A stretch of DNA of 64,000 nt from Aliivibrio fischeri (GTDB taxonomy: Bacteria > Pseudomonadota > Gammaproteobacteria > Enterobacterales > Vibrionaceae): assembly GCF_009727955.1 (NCBI RefSeq), contig NZ_WOBR01000004.1:435724-499723 (forward strand), given 5' to 3'. Position 1 is the stretch's first letter. Each line of letters opens with the position of its first letter. The translations under genes were made by a program, and so were the position numbers. This document shows positions 46,900 to 54,344 of this stretch, in pieces. The notes below the pieces were generated by a model. It was not told the DNA's origin. It did not search any database and saw nothing but the letters and a program-made list of their open reading frames with translations.

Positions 46900-47352
46900 A
46901 TGAGCGCAATTGGTAATTTAATTTGGTTCCTTTTTGGTGGCGTATTTATGGGGCTAGCGTGGTGCTTTTTTGGGATCTTAGCCTTTATTAGTATTATTGG
47001 TATCCCTTGGGGCCGAGCATGTTTTGTTATGGCAGGGTTCTCTTTCTTCCCATTTGGTAAAGAGGCAATTTACCGTGATGAATTAACACGTTCTGAAGAT
47101 ATCGGTACAGGTGGCCTTGGTTTTATCGGCAATGTTTTATGGTTTATTTTTGCTGGTTTTTGGTTAGCGCTTGGCCATGTAATGTCAGCTGTTGCTTGCT
47201 TTGTTACGATTATTGGTATTCCGTTTGCTATTCAGCACTTAAAATTGGCGGCGATTTCAATTGCGCCTATTGGTCAAACGATTGTAGATAAAGAAGTAGC
47301 TGCGGCGGCTCGTCGTGCAAATGGAGAAGCTGAAGCAAACAAGTGGCGATAA
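46900..47352 (+). CDS. yccF: YccF-family inner membrane protein
   Basis: The 150-residue protein contains two copies of the YccF membrane repeat: GNLIWFLFGGVFMGLAWCFFGILAFISIIGIPWGRACF, then FIGNVLWFIFAGFWLALGHVMSAVACFVTIIGIPFAIQHLKLA. Length matches E. coli YccF (148 aa). Function is unknown. AAGGAAAT precedes the ATG. Confidence 0.9.
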   Translation: MSAIGNLIWFLFGGVFMGLAWCFFGILAFISIIGIPWGRACFVMAGFSFFPFGKEAIYRDELTRSEDIGTGGLGFIGNVLWFIFAGFWLALGHVMSAVACFVTIIGIPFAIQHLKLAAISIAPIGQTIVDKEVAAAARRANGEAEANKWR

Positions 47353-47461
47353 TATAACAAGGTAGAGGATAATTTTTAATTAATCGTCTAGTTACTTATT
47401 ACTTGCTATTGATACTTTTTTTACTAAAATCGCGCAACATTTATTCTGTAGTGATTATTTA

Positions 47462-47806
47462 ATGAAAAAACGTATCATTAACTCAATGTTTGCTTTAACA
47501 ACGTTGTTAACGGGCTGTGTTACTTTTCCGACTAAAGAGTCTGAAAAGGTCGAAGTTATTTGGGATGAAGTAAAAGTAGTTGAGAATTGCCAACGTCTGG
47601 GAATCGTTTTTGGTTCAGAAGGGCATTTTTATGATTACTGGCTACATGCTGATAAGGATATGGTTTGGGGAACGTTAAACCAAATGCGTATCAAAGCTGC
47701 GGCGTTAGGGGCGGATACATTGTACCTATACCAGTCTTTAGATTTTTCAAGCTCTGTGACCATGTTTGGTAACGCTTATTTATGTAATACCAATCGTAGT
47801 AAATAA
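47462..47806 (+). CDS. DUF4156-like lipoprotein
   Basis: The 114-residue product has a lipoprotein signal (MKKRIINSMFALTTLLTGCVTFP, Cys at 19). The mature domain has VVENCQRLGIVFGSEGH, then a helix with RIKAAALGADTLYLYQ, as in the DUF4156 family of small outer-membrane lipoproteins. Role unknown. No strong ribosome site is seen before 47462. Confidence 0.72.
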   Translation: MKKRIINSMFALTTLLTGCVTFPTKESEKVEVIWDEVKVVENCQRLGIVFGSEGHFYDYWLHADKDMVWGTLNQMRIKAAALGADTLYLYQSLDFSSSVTMFGNAYLCNTNRSK

Positions 47807-47878
47807 CTGATCGCTCTAGCTTGTTAAAATGCTCGATAACTACGTTAGAATTTTTGATTGTAGAATAACTACTTATCG

Positions 47879-47908
47879 AAAAATGCTGCCTTGTTCTCAA
47901 GCATTTTT
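47879..47908 (+). terminator. Hairpin downstream of the DUF4156-like gene
   Basis: AAAAATGCT / AGCATTTTT is a 9-bp stem with a 12-base loop, about 70 bp past the stop. Confidence 0.6.
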
Positions 47909-47986
47909 CCTTCGCTATTTCTGATCACTTACTTACTGTGATTGGTATAATACAAAAGAAACGAAATAAAACGTTACCACATAAAG

Positions 47987-48016
47987 AAAGTGAAACTAGA
48001 TAACTGGTTTCACTTT
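47987..48016. terminator. Terminator at the end of the DUF134-NifX-NqrM operon
   Basis: The perfect 10-bp stem AAAGTGAAAC / GTTTCACTTT with a 10-base loop directly abuts the NqrM-like stop at 48017. T-runs lie on the plus-strand side, so it may serve both directions. Confidence 0.7.
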
Positions 48017-48214
48017 TTATTTGTCCGTTGGTTCTGAAATTTGATAAAGCTTGTGTTCATCACAAGTTGTTTCGCAATTACATACTTTATCAACACCAAC
48101 ATTATTTAATCCTCCGCAACTTCCTTGGATCTCTTTACGTCCAAAAATTACGCCTAATGCCATTAGCAGAATGACCAATATAAAAACGCCAAAAGTAATC
48201 AAAATAGTATTCAT
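48017..48214 (-). CDS. NqrM-like (DUF539) small membrane Cys protein
   Basis: The 65-residue protein has an N-terminal membrane helix (ILITFGVFILVILLMALGVIF) followed by GSCGGLNNVGVDKVCNCETTCD. This is the four-Cys pattern of NqrM, the factor that matures Na+-NQR, probably by delivering iron to its membrane Cys site. ATG 48214 overlaps the upstream NifX-like stop in an ATGA; AGGA lies 9 bases before it. This is not the usual nqr-linked locus, so it may be a paralogue serving another iron centre. Confidence 0.82.
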   Translation of the reverse strand: MNTILITFGVFILVILLMALGVIFGRKEIQGSCGGLNNVGVDKVCNCETTCDEHKLYQISEPTDK

Positions 48215-48651
48215 GCTATACATCCTAATACAGTGAATGCTTGTTTTAGTTGTAATGGTGCTGTTAACTTCGGCGTCATAACATTTTGTTTTTTGCTACA
48301 ACAACCTTGTTTTGTATTTTTACAAGGTCGGCCTTGAGTCGCATCTGTAAGCTCAGGTAAATTTGTAAATGCAACGTTATTTAATGATGCATTACCTTTC
48401 GCATGAAATACTCGAATGTTCGATTTAAGTAAGTTACCAAGCATCTTTTGTCCAATGTTACGAACGACAAGAGCATCAATTTGTTGGCTTTTTAATAATG
48501 AGAGTAGTGATTTTTTTCCACCGCAGCCCGTATTATTCAGTGCTGGGTTTGGTGTTATTTCTGAATGCTCTTGATCCGTAAATAGAAACGATTCTGCTTT
48601 AGAAAAGTGTCCTGCGATACGACCATTTTGGTATGGAATAGCAAATTTCAT
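48211..48651 (-). CDS. NifX/NifB-type iron-molybdenum cluster-binding protein
   Basis: The 146-residue protein begins with the dinitrogenase iron-molybdenum cofactor domain: MKFAIPYQNGRIAGHFSKAESFLF, then LNNTGCGGKKSLLSLLKSQQIDALVVRNIGQKMLGNLLKSNIRVFHA. A Cys-rich extension (RPCKNTKQGCCSKK) could hold a cluster. Such proteins carry Fe-S or Fe-Mo precursors, and many occur outside nitrogen fixers. The start overlaps the DUF134 stop (TAATG) and the end overlaps the NqrM-like start, giving a tightly coupled three-gene operon. Confidence 0.85.
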   Translation of the reverse strand: MKFAIPYQNGRIAGHFSKAESFLFTDQEHSEITPNPALNNTGCGGKKSLLSLLKSQQIDALVVRNIGQKMLGNLLKSNIRVFHAKGNASLNNVAFTNLPELTDATQGRPCKNTKQGCCSKKQNVMTPKLTAPLQLKQAFTVLGCIA

Positions 48652-48935
48652 TATTCAGTCTCCACTTGGAGCATTAAAGCCTGACCATTAACTAAACAAC
48701 TGCTTACTTTAAATCTTGCTTGTTTCACAATGTTGCCGAAAGTCTGACGTGACACCATCATTTGATCGGCTGCGTCTTGTTGACTTAACCCTTCAAAATC
48801 AGCCAATCGTAATGCTTCTAATTCTTCAGCAAGTAATTGAACTTGAGGTAATTCTGTTGTTGGTACGCCATTAGGTTTGAAGCAACTGTATGGTGCTCTA
48901 CTACAAATTCGACGACACTTTTTAGGTCTAGCCAT
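48651..48935 (-). CDS. DUF134-family DNA-binding protein
   Basis: The 94-residue protein fits DUF134: basic, Cys-containing start (ARPKKCRRICSRAPYSCFKP), then a sigma-70-region-4-like helix-turn-helix (LAEELEALRLADFEGLSQQDAADQMMVSRQTFGNIVKQARFKV). The N-terminal Cys could sense metal, Fe-S or redox state. ATG 48935 is preferred over TTG 48938 because GGAGAG precedes it. It heads the operon and likely regulates it via the twin palindromes 44 bp upstream. Confidence 0.85.
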   Translation of the reverse strand: MARPKKCRRICSRAPYSCFKPNGVPTTELPQVQLLAEELEALRLADFEGLSQQDAADQMMVSRQTFGNIVKQARFKVSSCLVNGQALMLQVETE

Positions 48936-48978
48936 CAATGCTCTCCATTAAATTTGATGAAAGTATAGGCTTATTACT

Positions 48979-48990
48979 GGCATATGCCAA
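48979..48990. promoter_or_regulatory. Palindrome TGGCATATGCCA (site 1)
   Basis: This perfect 12-bp palindrome lies 44 bp before the DUF134 start. It is identical to the second copy, with centres 23 bp apart (about two helical turns). Confidence 0.7.
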
Positions 48991-49001
48991 TAATTATTTT
49001 T

Positions 49002-49013
49002 GGCATATGCCAT
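49002..49013. promoter_or_regulatory. Palindrome TGGCATATGCCA (site 2)
   Basis: The second exact copy lies between the divergent DUF134 operon and the gene at 49155. The pair looks like a double operator, probably for the DUF134 protein. Confidence 0.7.
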
Positions 49014-49154
49014 GAACTTGACAGCGAAGATTAAAAAACAATCATAGAAACGCATTTTTTTATTTTTGTGTAAATCACTTATCTGAGGGTAGCGACAAGA
49101 GGCAATTTATTCGTTAATATCGCCACAATTAAAATAAATAATTGGCTATAAAAT

Positions 49155-49499
49155 ATGAAAATATCTGTTGATGGTGGTTCGTTTAAAGTATCGATTGAAA
49201 CTGAATTTGAAGGCTTAGTTTCAGAAGCGACAACTATCTTTGATGACACTCGTAATCAAGCTGGTTCAAATGACAGAGCGATTTTACGTTTTTTACAAAT
49301 CATTATTGAAAACCGTGAAGATAATGATGCAATTGGTTATGCAACAATGGGTTTATTAGGCTGGTATAACGAGGTTATTTACCCAGTAGAAAATCAAGAC
49401 ATCGTATTAAATCTACCAAAAATTTTGCCGCATTTATTAAACCCGACAGGTGATTTAACAGCAAAAAGTGCAGCAGAAATGAACGCATTTAATCATTAA
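49155..49499 (+). CDS. Hypothetical protein paired with the NifW-like gene
   Basis: The 114-residue protein shows a beta start (MKISVDGGSFKVSIETEFEGL) and helical remainder, with no signal peptide and no Cys. No family recognised. It ends 6 bp before the NifW-like gene and lies divergent to the DUF134 operon, sharing its palindrome-bearing control region, so its role may be linked to cluster handling. Confidence 0.7.
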   Translation: MKISVDGGSFKVSIETEFEGLVSEATTIFDDTRNQAGSNDRAILRFLQIIIENREDNDAIGYATMGLLGWYNEVIYPVENQDIVLNLPKILPHLLNPTGDLTAKSAAEMNAFNH

Positions 49500-49505
49500 T
49501 AAACG

Positions 49506-49781
49506 ATGAACCAATCTACTATCCAACAAGTGATTGCGAATTTCACTTCGATTGAACAAGCACTTGAGCATTTTGAGATTGAGTTCGACAGTAAGTTTAT
49601 TAATGAGTATCGAGTGCCATTAATGAAACGTTTTAATGGCAACTTGATTTTAGCAAAGCCTGACGATTGGTTTTCAGCTCGCCGAGCTCTTAAAAATGCG
49701 TATTGTAAAATACAAAGAGGGCGGCTAGACCCACATACACGTTCGGCGTGTCGTGGTTGCACAACTTGTCAGCGTCGCTAG
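49506..49781 (+). CDS. NifW-like protein
   Basis: The 91-residue protein matches the core of NifW, the nitrogenase stabilising/protective family: FTSIEQALEHFEIEFDSKFINEYRVPLMKRFN, then WFSARRALKNAYCKIQRG. It adds a Cys-rich tail (CRGCTTCQRR) not typical of NifW. No nif structural gene lies in this window, so it probably protects or matures another oxygen-sensitive metalloprotein. It lies 6 bp after the preceding gene and is followed by a strong terminator. Confidence 0.72.
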   Translation: MNQSTIQQVIANFTSIEQALEHFEIEFDSKFINEYRVPLMKRFNGNLILAKPDDWFSARRALKNAYCKIQRGRLDPHTRSACRGCTTCQRR

Positions 49782-49793
49782 ATTCCAGATAGA

Positions 49794-49829
49794 AAAACGC
49801 CCCGAGTGAATATTCATTCGGGGCGTTTT
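49794..49829. terminator. Terminator between NifW-like and sulfatase 1 genes
   Basis: The perfect 12-bp GC-rich stem AAAACGCCCCGA / TCGGGGCGTTTT is followed by AGTTTT. It lies between convergent genes. Confidence 0.88.
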
Positions 49830-49843
49830 AGTTTTAGATATTA

Positions 49844-51415
49844 CTATTTAGCATTTAATTTATTCATTTGAGCTTGAAGCTTATCTAGCTGTTGCATTTT
49901 CGCTTTTAAGCCAAGTGATTGTGCACTGATAGCAGCAGGGTTCATTTGAGTACTCATTTGCATTGGGTAATCAGGTAGAGTATTAAAGAACTCAGCTAAT
50001 ACATCTTGCATTGGTACGAATAACCACATGTTATCTGCCATCCAACGTAAGTACATGCCTGATTCATGCGGTGCTTTTTCAAATGGGTCTGCACGTAGAT
50101 GGATGATTTGAGGCCAGTTTGGTGACAAACGAACTGCATCAGAAATATTACCTTCCATTACCGCGAAGTTCAGTTTCCAATCTTGCCAGCGAACGGCATT
50201 CAACTCACCATTTGCTGTGAAGTAAAGCAGTGATTCACGAGGACCTTTATCTACTTTTCCTTCAAAGTATGGTTTGAAATCGTAACCATCGATATGAACC
50301 TTAAATTCTTTACCATTTGCTTTGTAACCTTTAGCAAGTTTTTCTTTTACGTTTGGAACACCGGCTGCATCAAGTAGGGTTGGAAGCCAATCTTGGTGTG
50401 CCATCATTTCATTGATTTTCGTTCCTGGTTTGATGGTTCCTGGCCAACGAACCAGTTGTGGTACACGCATACCACCTTCCCATGTTGTGCCTTTCTCACC
50501 GTAGAATGGGGTTGCACCGCCATCAGGCCATGTTACTGTTTCTGCACCGTTATCGGTTGAATAAATAACGATCGTGTTATCAGCTACACCAAGATCATCC
50601 AGTTTATCAAGTAGAACACCGACTTGATCATCGTGCTCAAGCATACCATCAGCATAAATACTTACGCCAGATTTACCTTGGTATTTTTCTTGTAGACGAG
50701 TCCAAACGTGCATACGAGTTGTGTTATGCCAGATAAAGAAAGGTTTATCCGCTTTTACCGCTTTTTCCATAAATGCTAATGAAGAATCTAAGAACTCTTC
50801 ATCTGCGTGCTCCATACGCTTACGCGTCATTGGACCTGTGTCTTCTATCTTACCGTCAGCATAAGATTTAATTACACCACGTGGACCATAATTTTTACGG
50901 AACTCAGGATCTTTAGGATAGTAGTAAGTTTCTGGCTCTTCTTCGGCATTTAGGTGGTAAAGGTTACCAAAGAATTCATCAAAGCCGTGATTGGTTGGAA
51001 GGTGTTTATCTTGATCACCAAGGTGGTTTTTACCAAATTGTGCCGTCATATAACCTTGTTCTTTGAGTAGATCGGCAATGGTAGGAGCCCAATCAGGAAT
51101 ACCGTGATCAGAACCAGGCATACCGATGGTTAATAAACCTGTACGAAAAGGTTCTTGACCTGTAATGAAAGCAGCACGTCCAGCAGTACAAGATTGTTGG
51201 CCATAGTGATCAGTGAACAGTGCACCTTCATTCGCGATACGATCGATGTTAGGTGTTTTATAACCCATCATACCTTGGTTGTAGGCGCTAATATTCCAAT
51301 AACCAACATCGTCACCAAAAATAGCCAGTATGTTCGGTTGTGATGCTGCCATTGCTGCACTAGAGGTGGCAAGCAGGCCAACTCCAACAGCAATCTTGCT
51401 TAAATGATTACCCAT
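49844..51415 (-). CDS. Secreted Cys-type sulfatase 1
   Basis: The 523-residue arylsulfatase-family protein has a signal peptide (to about AMAAS, residue 24), the metal-binding start PNILAIFGDDVGYWNIS, and the formylglycine site CTAGR in QQSCTAGRAAFITGQ near residue 80. GKNHLGD follows. It ends in a Gln/Lys-rich helix. The Cys must be oxidised to formylglycine by a maturase that is not in this window. ATG 51415 is chosen because the TGGAG just upstream serves as its ribosome site. A copy of the ATAAC-N5-GTTAT motif lies 86 bp upstream. Confidence 0.92.
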   Translation of the reverse strand: MGNHLSKIAVGVGLLATSSAAMAASQPNILAIFGDDVGYWNISAYNQGMMGYKTPNIDRIANEGALFTDHYGQQSCTAGRAAFITGQEPFRTGLLTIGMPGSDHGIPDWAPTIADLLKEQGYMTAQFGKNHLGDQDKHLPTNHGFDEFFGNLYHLNAEEEPETYYYPKDPEFRKNYGPRGVIKSYADGKIEDTGPMTRKRMEHADEEFLDSSLAFMEKAVKADKPFFIWHNTTRMHVWTRLQEKYQGKSGVSIYADGMLEHDDQVGVLLDKLDDLGVADNTIVIYSTDNGAETVTWPDGGATPFYGEKGTTWEGGMRVPQLVRWPGTIKPGTKINEMMAHQDWLPTLLDAAGVPNVKEKLAKGYKANGKEFKVHIDGYDFKPYFEGKVDKGPRESLLYFTANGELNAVRWQDWKLNFAVMEGNISDAVRLSPNWPQIIHLRADPFEKAPHESGMYLRWMADNMWLFVPMQDVLAEFFNTLPDYPMQMSTQMNPAAISAQSLGLKAKMQQLDKLQAQMNKLNAK

Positions 51416-51500
51416 AAATAACTCCAAATAATAATTATAGTCGTGATTAATTCGCGATGATCATAAATAAATTTTTTTAAATCGTCGCTTTATAGACTTT

Positions 51501-51515
51501 ATAACTAAAAGTTAT
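51501..51515. promoter_or_regulatory. ATAAC-N5-GTTAT motif, sulfatase 1
   Basis: ATAACTAAAAGTTAT, 86 bp upstream of the sulfatase 1 start. It is one of four related copies at promoters of this locus. Confidence 0.6.
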
Positions 51516-51595
51516 CTTGTGTCCTATGTTGTTGAATTTATAGGTTTATTGTATTATTTAATGGCGTTTAAAGTTTGGGTGGATTGAGAGCTTTC

Positions 51596-52501
51596 TCAAA
51601 GAGTTTGAATTGGCAATTCATTAAAAATCTTAGAATAACGACTAGCGTAGCGTGACCAGCGGTACACATCACTCGCAATAGCAGCTTCAAAGACGGTTTT
51701 AATATCTGGTTGCTTTAAGGCTCGACGAAATGCAAAAAGTTTACTGATTTGTTCAAATTCTTTTGGAGTAAAGCCAATCGTTTCTTTGAAACCATTTCTA
51801 ATGGTTTTTTCTGAAATATTTCGTTCTTTGGCTAATTTGTTGATGGCGTCGGTCGAGGACATTTCCATCATATAATCAATGCATTTAGGAATAAAATTGC
51901 GTCTTGGTAAACGGCTTCTTCCCATTAATGCTTGTCGACGCATTGGAATTGGATGTAAAGATAAAAGCTCAACAATATGCATCAGCAAGGTTGCACCTAC
52001 ATTTGAATGATTATTTGGGAACATATTGTTTGCATTACGAACAGCAGTTTTTAATTCTTCTGCGTGTTTTATATCAATACCAACAGGCACTAAGCTGCCG
52101 CAAAGTTGGTGAAACTGTTTGTTATCGGTATTGATATCGCATACTAAAATCGGACTTTTAGCTGGTATTTGTAAGCAAAATGGTTGCTGGCTTTTTTCTG
52201 AAATTAAAGCGAATTGATGCTCTTCACATAGAATGCCATTAAAAAGCATTCCGGTATTATTAACATCGAGTAATAACAATGTTTTTGGTTGTGATGTAGA
52301 AGGAAGGTGGAAACTGAATAACGTTAATGGATCAGGGCTTTCAAATAAGTAAAAATTTACATTATTTCGTTTTAGACATTTAAACGAGAAACAGGCGTTA
52401 TTTAATGGAAAACTGAATTTTGTGATTAAGGCTTGCCCATGAAATATTGACCATAATTTCTCACTGAATTCATCGAATGTAAAGTTTGCATTTATCTGCA
52501 T
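51596..52501 (-). CDS. AraC-family transcriptional regulator
   Basis: The 301-residue protein has an N-terminal sensing region (~1-195). The C-terminal AraC double helix-turn-helix at ~205-300 reads ECIDYMM-like start, AINKLAKERNISEKTIRNGFKETIGFTPKEF, AIASDVYRWSRYASRYSKIFNELP. ATG 52501 (MQINANFTF) is chosen over 52546 because AAGGTGA precedes it. Sitting between two sulfatase genes, it is the likely activator of the sulfatase regulon, perhaps sensing a sulfated compound. No DNA-binding data exist here. Confidence 0.87.
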   Translation of the reverse strand: MQINANFTFDEFSEKLWSIFHGQALITKFSFPLNNACFSFKCLKRNNVNFYLFESPDPLTLFSFHLPSTSQPKTLLLLDVNNTGMLFNGILCEEHQFALISEKSQQPFCLQIPAKSPILVCDINTDNKQFHQLCGSLVPVGIDIKHAEELKTAVRNANNMFPNNHSNVGATLLMHIVELLSLHPIPMRRQALMGRSRLPRRNFIPKCIDYMMEMSSTDAINKLAKERNISEKTIRNGFKETIGFTPKEFEQISKLFAFRRALKQPDIKTVFEAAIASDVYRWSRYASRYSKIFNELPIQTL

Positions 52502-52569
52502 GGTTTTCACCTTGATGTATCTTATAAATAGCAAAATAGGGCTCATATGAGCCCTAAATCTTATTCATG

Positions 52570-54120
52570 TTATTTACTAGCGTTAGCTACTTTTTCCATG
52601 TTTTTCATTTGTTCCATTACCTTATCAACAGAGAAGCTTGGGATTTCTTGACGTGGTGGAAACTCTTTGAAGCTTTCAATCATTTTTGCTACTTTTGCTT
52701 GAGTAGGAACGAGTAAAAATACATGATCAAAAACCCATGAATCATATCCGAACCCTTGATCAGCTTTTTCATATGGGTCTACTTGCAGATCGAAGATCAT
52801 AGGAATACGTAAGTTCGTAAACTCACGAGTCCATACTTTCCAACCTTGGTTTTCTTGGATCTTGAAGTGCATTTTCCAACGGCCATCACGCATAGCCAAT
52901 AACTCACCATCATCAGACCAATAGAAGAACTCTTGACGAGCACTTTCTTTTGACTTTCCTGTTAAGTAATTAACTTGGTTATAACCGTCTAGGTGGTTTT
53001 TGTACGTTTTGCCATTATCCGCTTTGTAGCCTTTAAGTAGCTCTTGCTTAATGTCATTATTACCAGCGATTGCTGTTAATGTTGGTAGCCAGTCTTCACC
53101 AGCAAACATACCATTAAGTTTTGTGCCGGCTTTGATGTGTCCTGGCCATTTAATGACTGCTGGTACACGGAAACCGCCTTCCCAGCCTGTATTTTTCTCA
53201 CCACGGAATGGACTGAAGGCCGCATCAGGCCATGTTGCATTCATTGGACCATTGTCAGTTGTATAAATGATAACAGTGTTATCACTGATACCGAGATCAT
53301 CGACTTTATCAAGTAGGTCTCCGACAATATTGTCATGTTCAACCATGCCATCTGCATAATCACCAAGTCCGGTTTTTCCAGAGTTTTCGGCTTTGACGTG
53401 AGTTTTGATGTGCATTCGAGTTGCGTTGTACCAAGTGAAGAAAGGCTTGTCCGCTTTTACTGCTCTGGTCATAAAGTCCATTGCCGCATCCATCGTTTCT
53501 TCATCGACGGTTTCCATACGTTTACGAGTCAGAGGACCTGTATCTTCAATTTTTCCATCTGCGTATGAGTGAATAACGCCGCGAGGTCCAAAGTTTTTAC
53601 GGAAGGTTGGGTCTTTAGGGTAGTCTGCGTTTTCTGGTTCTTCTTCTGCATTTAAGTGATAAAGATTACCAAAAAATTCGTCAAAGCCATGATTCGTTGG
53701 CAGCATGTCGTCACGGTCACCAAGGTGGTTTTTACCAAATTGACCAGTAACGTAACCTTGATCTTTTAAGGTTTGAGCTAGTGTAATGTCTTGTGCTTGT
53801 AAACCTTGTTTTGCTCCAGGTAATCCAACTTTAGTTAGGCCTGTACGAACGGGCATTTGACCTGTGATGAAGGCTGAACGACCAGCGGTACATGATTGTT
53901 GGCCGTAATAAGAAGTAAAGAGTGCACCATCATTTGCAATGCTATCGATATTCGGCGTTTGATAGCCGAGCATACCTTGGTTATAAGCCGAGATGTTTCC
54001 GTAACCAATATCATCACCAAAAATAACAAGGATATTCGGTTGAGCAGCAGCATGAGCTACTTGGATCCCTGATAAAGCAAGGCCTGTTGCAATGGCGGTT
54101 TTTTTAACTATTTTGTTCAT
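52570..54120 (-). CDS. Secreted Cys-type sulfatase 2
   Basis: The 516-residue sulfatase is paralogous to its two neighbours. It has a signal peptide (ending HAAAQ, ~25), PNILVIFGDDIGYGNIS, the formylglycine motif CTAGR in QQSCTAGRSAFITGQ near 81, and GKNHLGD. A C-terminus of EIPSFSVDKVMEQM matches sulfatase 3 (ASFSLDQVMEKL). AGGAG precedes ATG 54120. It is divergent to sulfatase 3 across a 224-bp control region with a shared inverted repeat. Confidence 0.92.
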   Translation of the reverse strand: MNKIVKKTAIATGLALSGIQVAHAAAQPNILVIFGDDIGYGNISAYNQGMLGYQTPNIDSIANDGALFTSYYGQQSCTAGRSAFITGQMPVRTGLTKVGLPGAKQGLQAQDITLAQTLKDQGYVTGQFGKNHLGDRDDMLPTNHGFDEFFGNLYHLNAEEEPENADYPKDPTFRKNFGPRGVIHSYADGKIEDTGPLTRKRMETVDEETMDAAMDFMTRAVKADKPFFTWYNATRMHIKTHVKAENSGKTGLGDYADGMVEHDNIVGDLLDKVDDLGISDNTVIIYTTDNGPMNATWPDAAFSPFRGEKNTGWEGGFRVPAVIKWPGHIKAGTKLNGMFAGEDWLPTLTAIAGNNDIKQELLKGYKADNGKTYKNHLDGYNQVNYLTGKSKESARQEFFYWSDDGELLAMRDGRWKMHFKIQENQGWKVWTREFTNLRIPMIFDLQVDPYEKADQGFGYDSWVFDHVFLLVPTQAKVAKMIESFKEFPPRQEIPSFSVDKVMEQMKNMEKVANASK

Positions 54121-54211
54121 CGCTATCTCCTGAAGGAATGATTTCAGTTCGATAATATTGGAAATAAAACGGCATTATGCTGCAAAAGCGGAAAAAACGA
54201 TGTACTGAAAT

Positions 54212-54232
54212 TGGTTATTAAGTTCATAACCA
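54212..54232. promoter_or_regulatory. Inverted repeat TGGTTAT-N7-ATAACCA
   Basis: A 7-bp perfect inverted repeat in the middle of the divergent sulfatase 2/3 control region. It shares its right arm with the ATAAC-N5-GTTAT motif at 54226-54240, giving three half-sites in a row. Confidence 0.5.
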
Positions 54233-54240
54233 GTAGTTAT
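54226..54240. promoter_or_regulatory. ATAAC-N5-GTTAT motif, sulfatases 2 and 3
   Basis: ATAACCAGTAGTTAT lies almost exactly midway between the two divergent sulfatase starts (about 105 bp from each). It matches the copy before moxR at 14 of 15 positions. Confidence 0.65.
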
Positions 54241-54344
54241 GTACTTAAAAAGTAAAATTATTGTTGTATATTCCTTTGTTAGTTTTAGGTTTATGTACTA
54301 TACCTTTAATGATGCTCTTTTTATCAATGGAAACAGGAGTTTAT

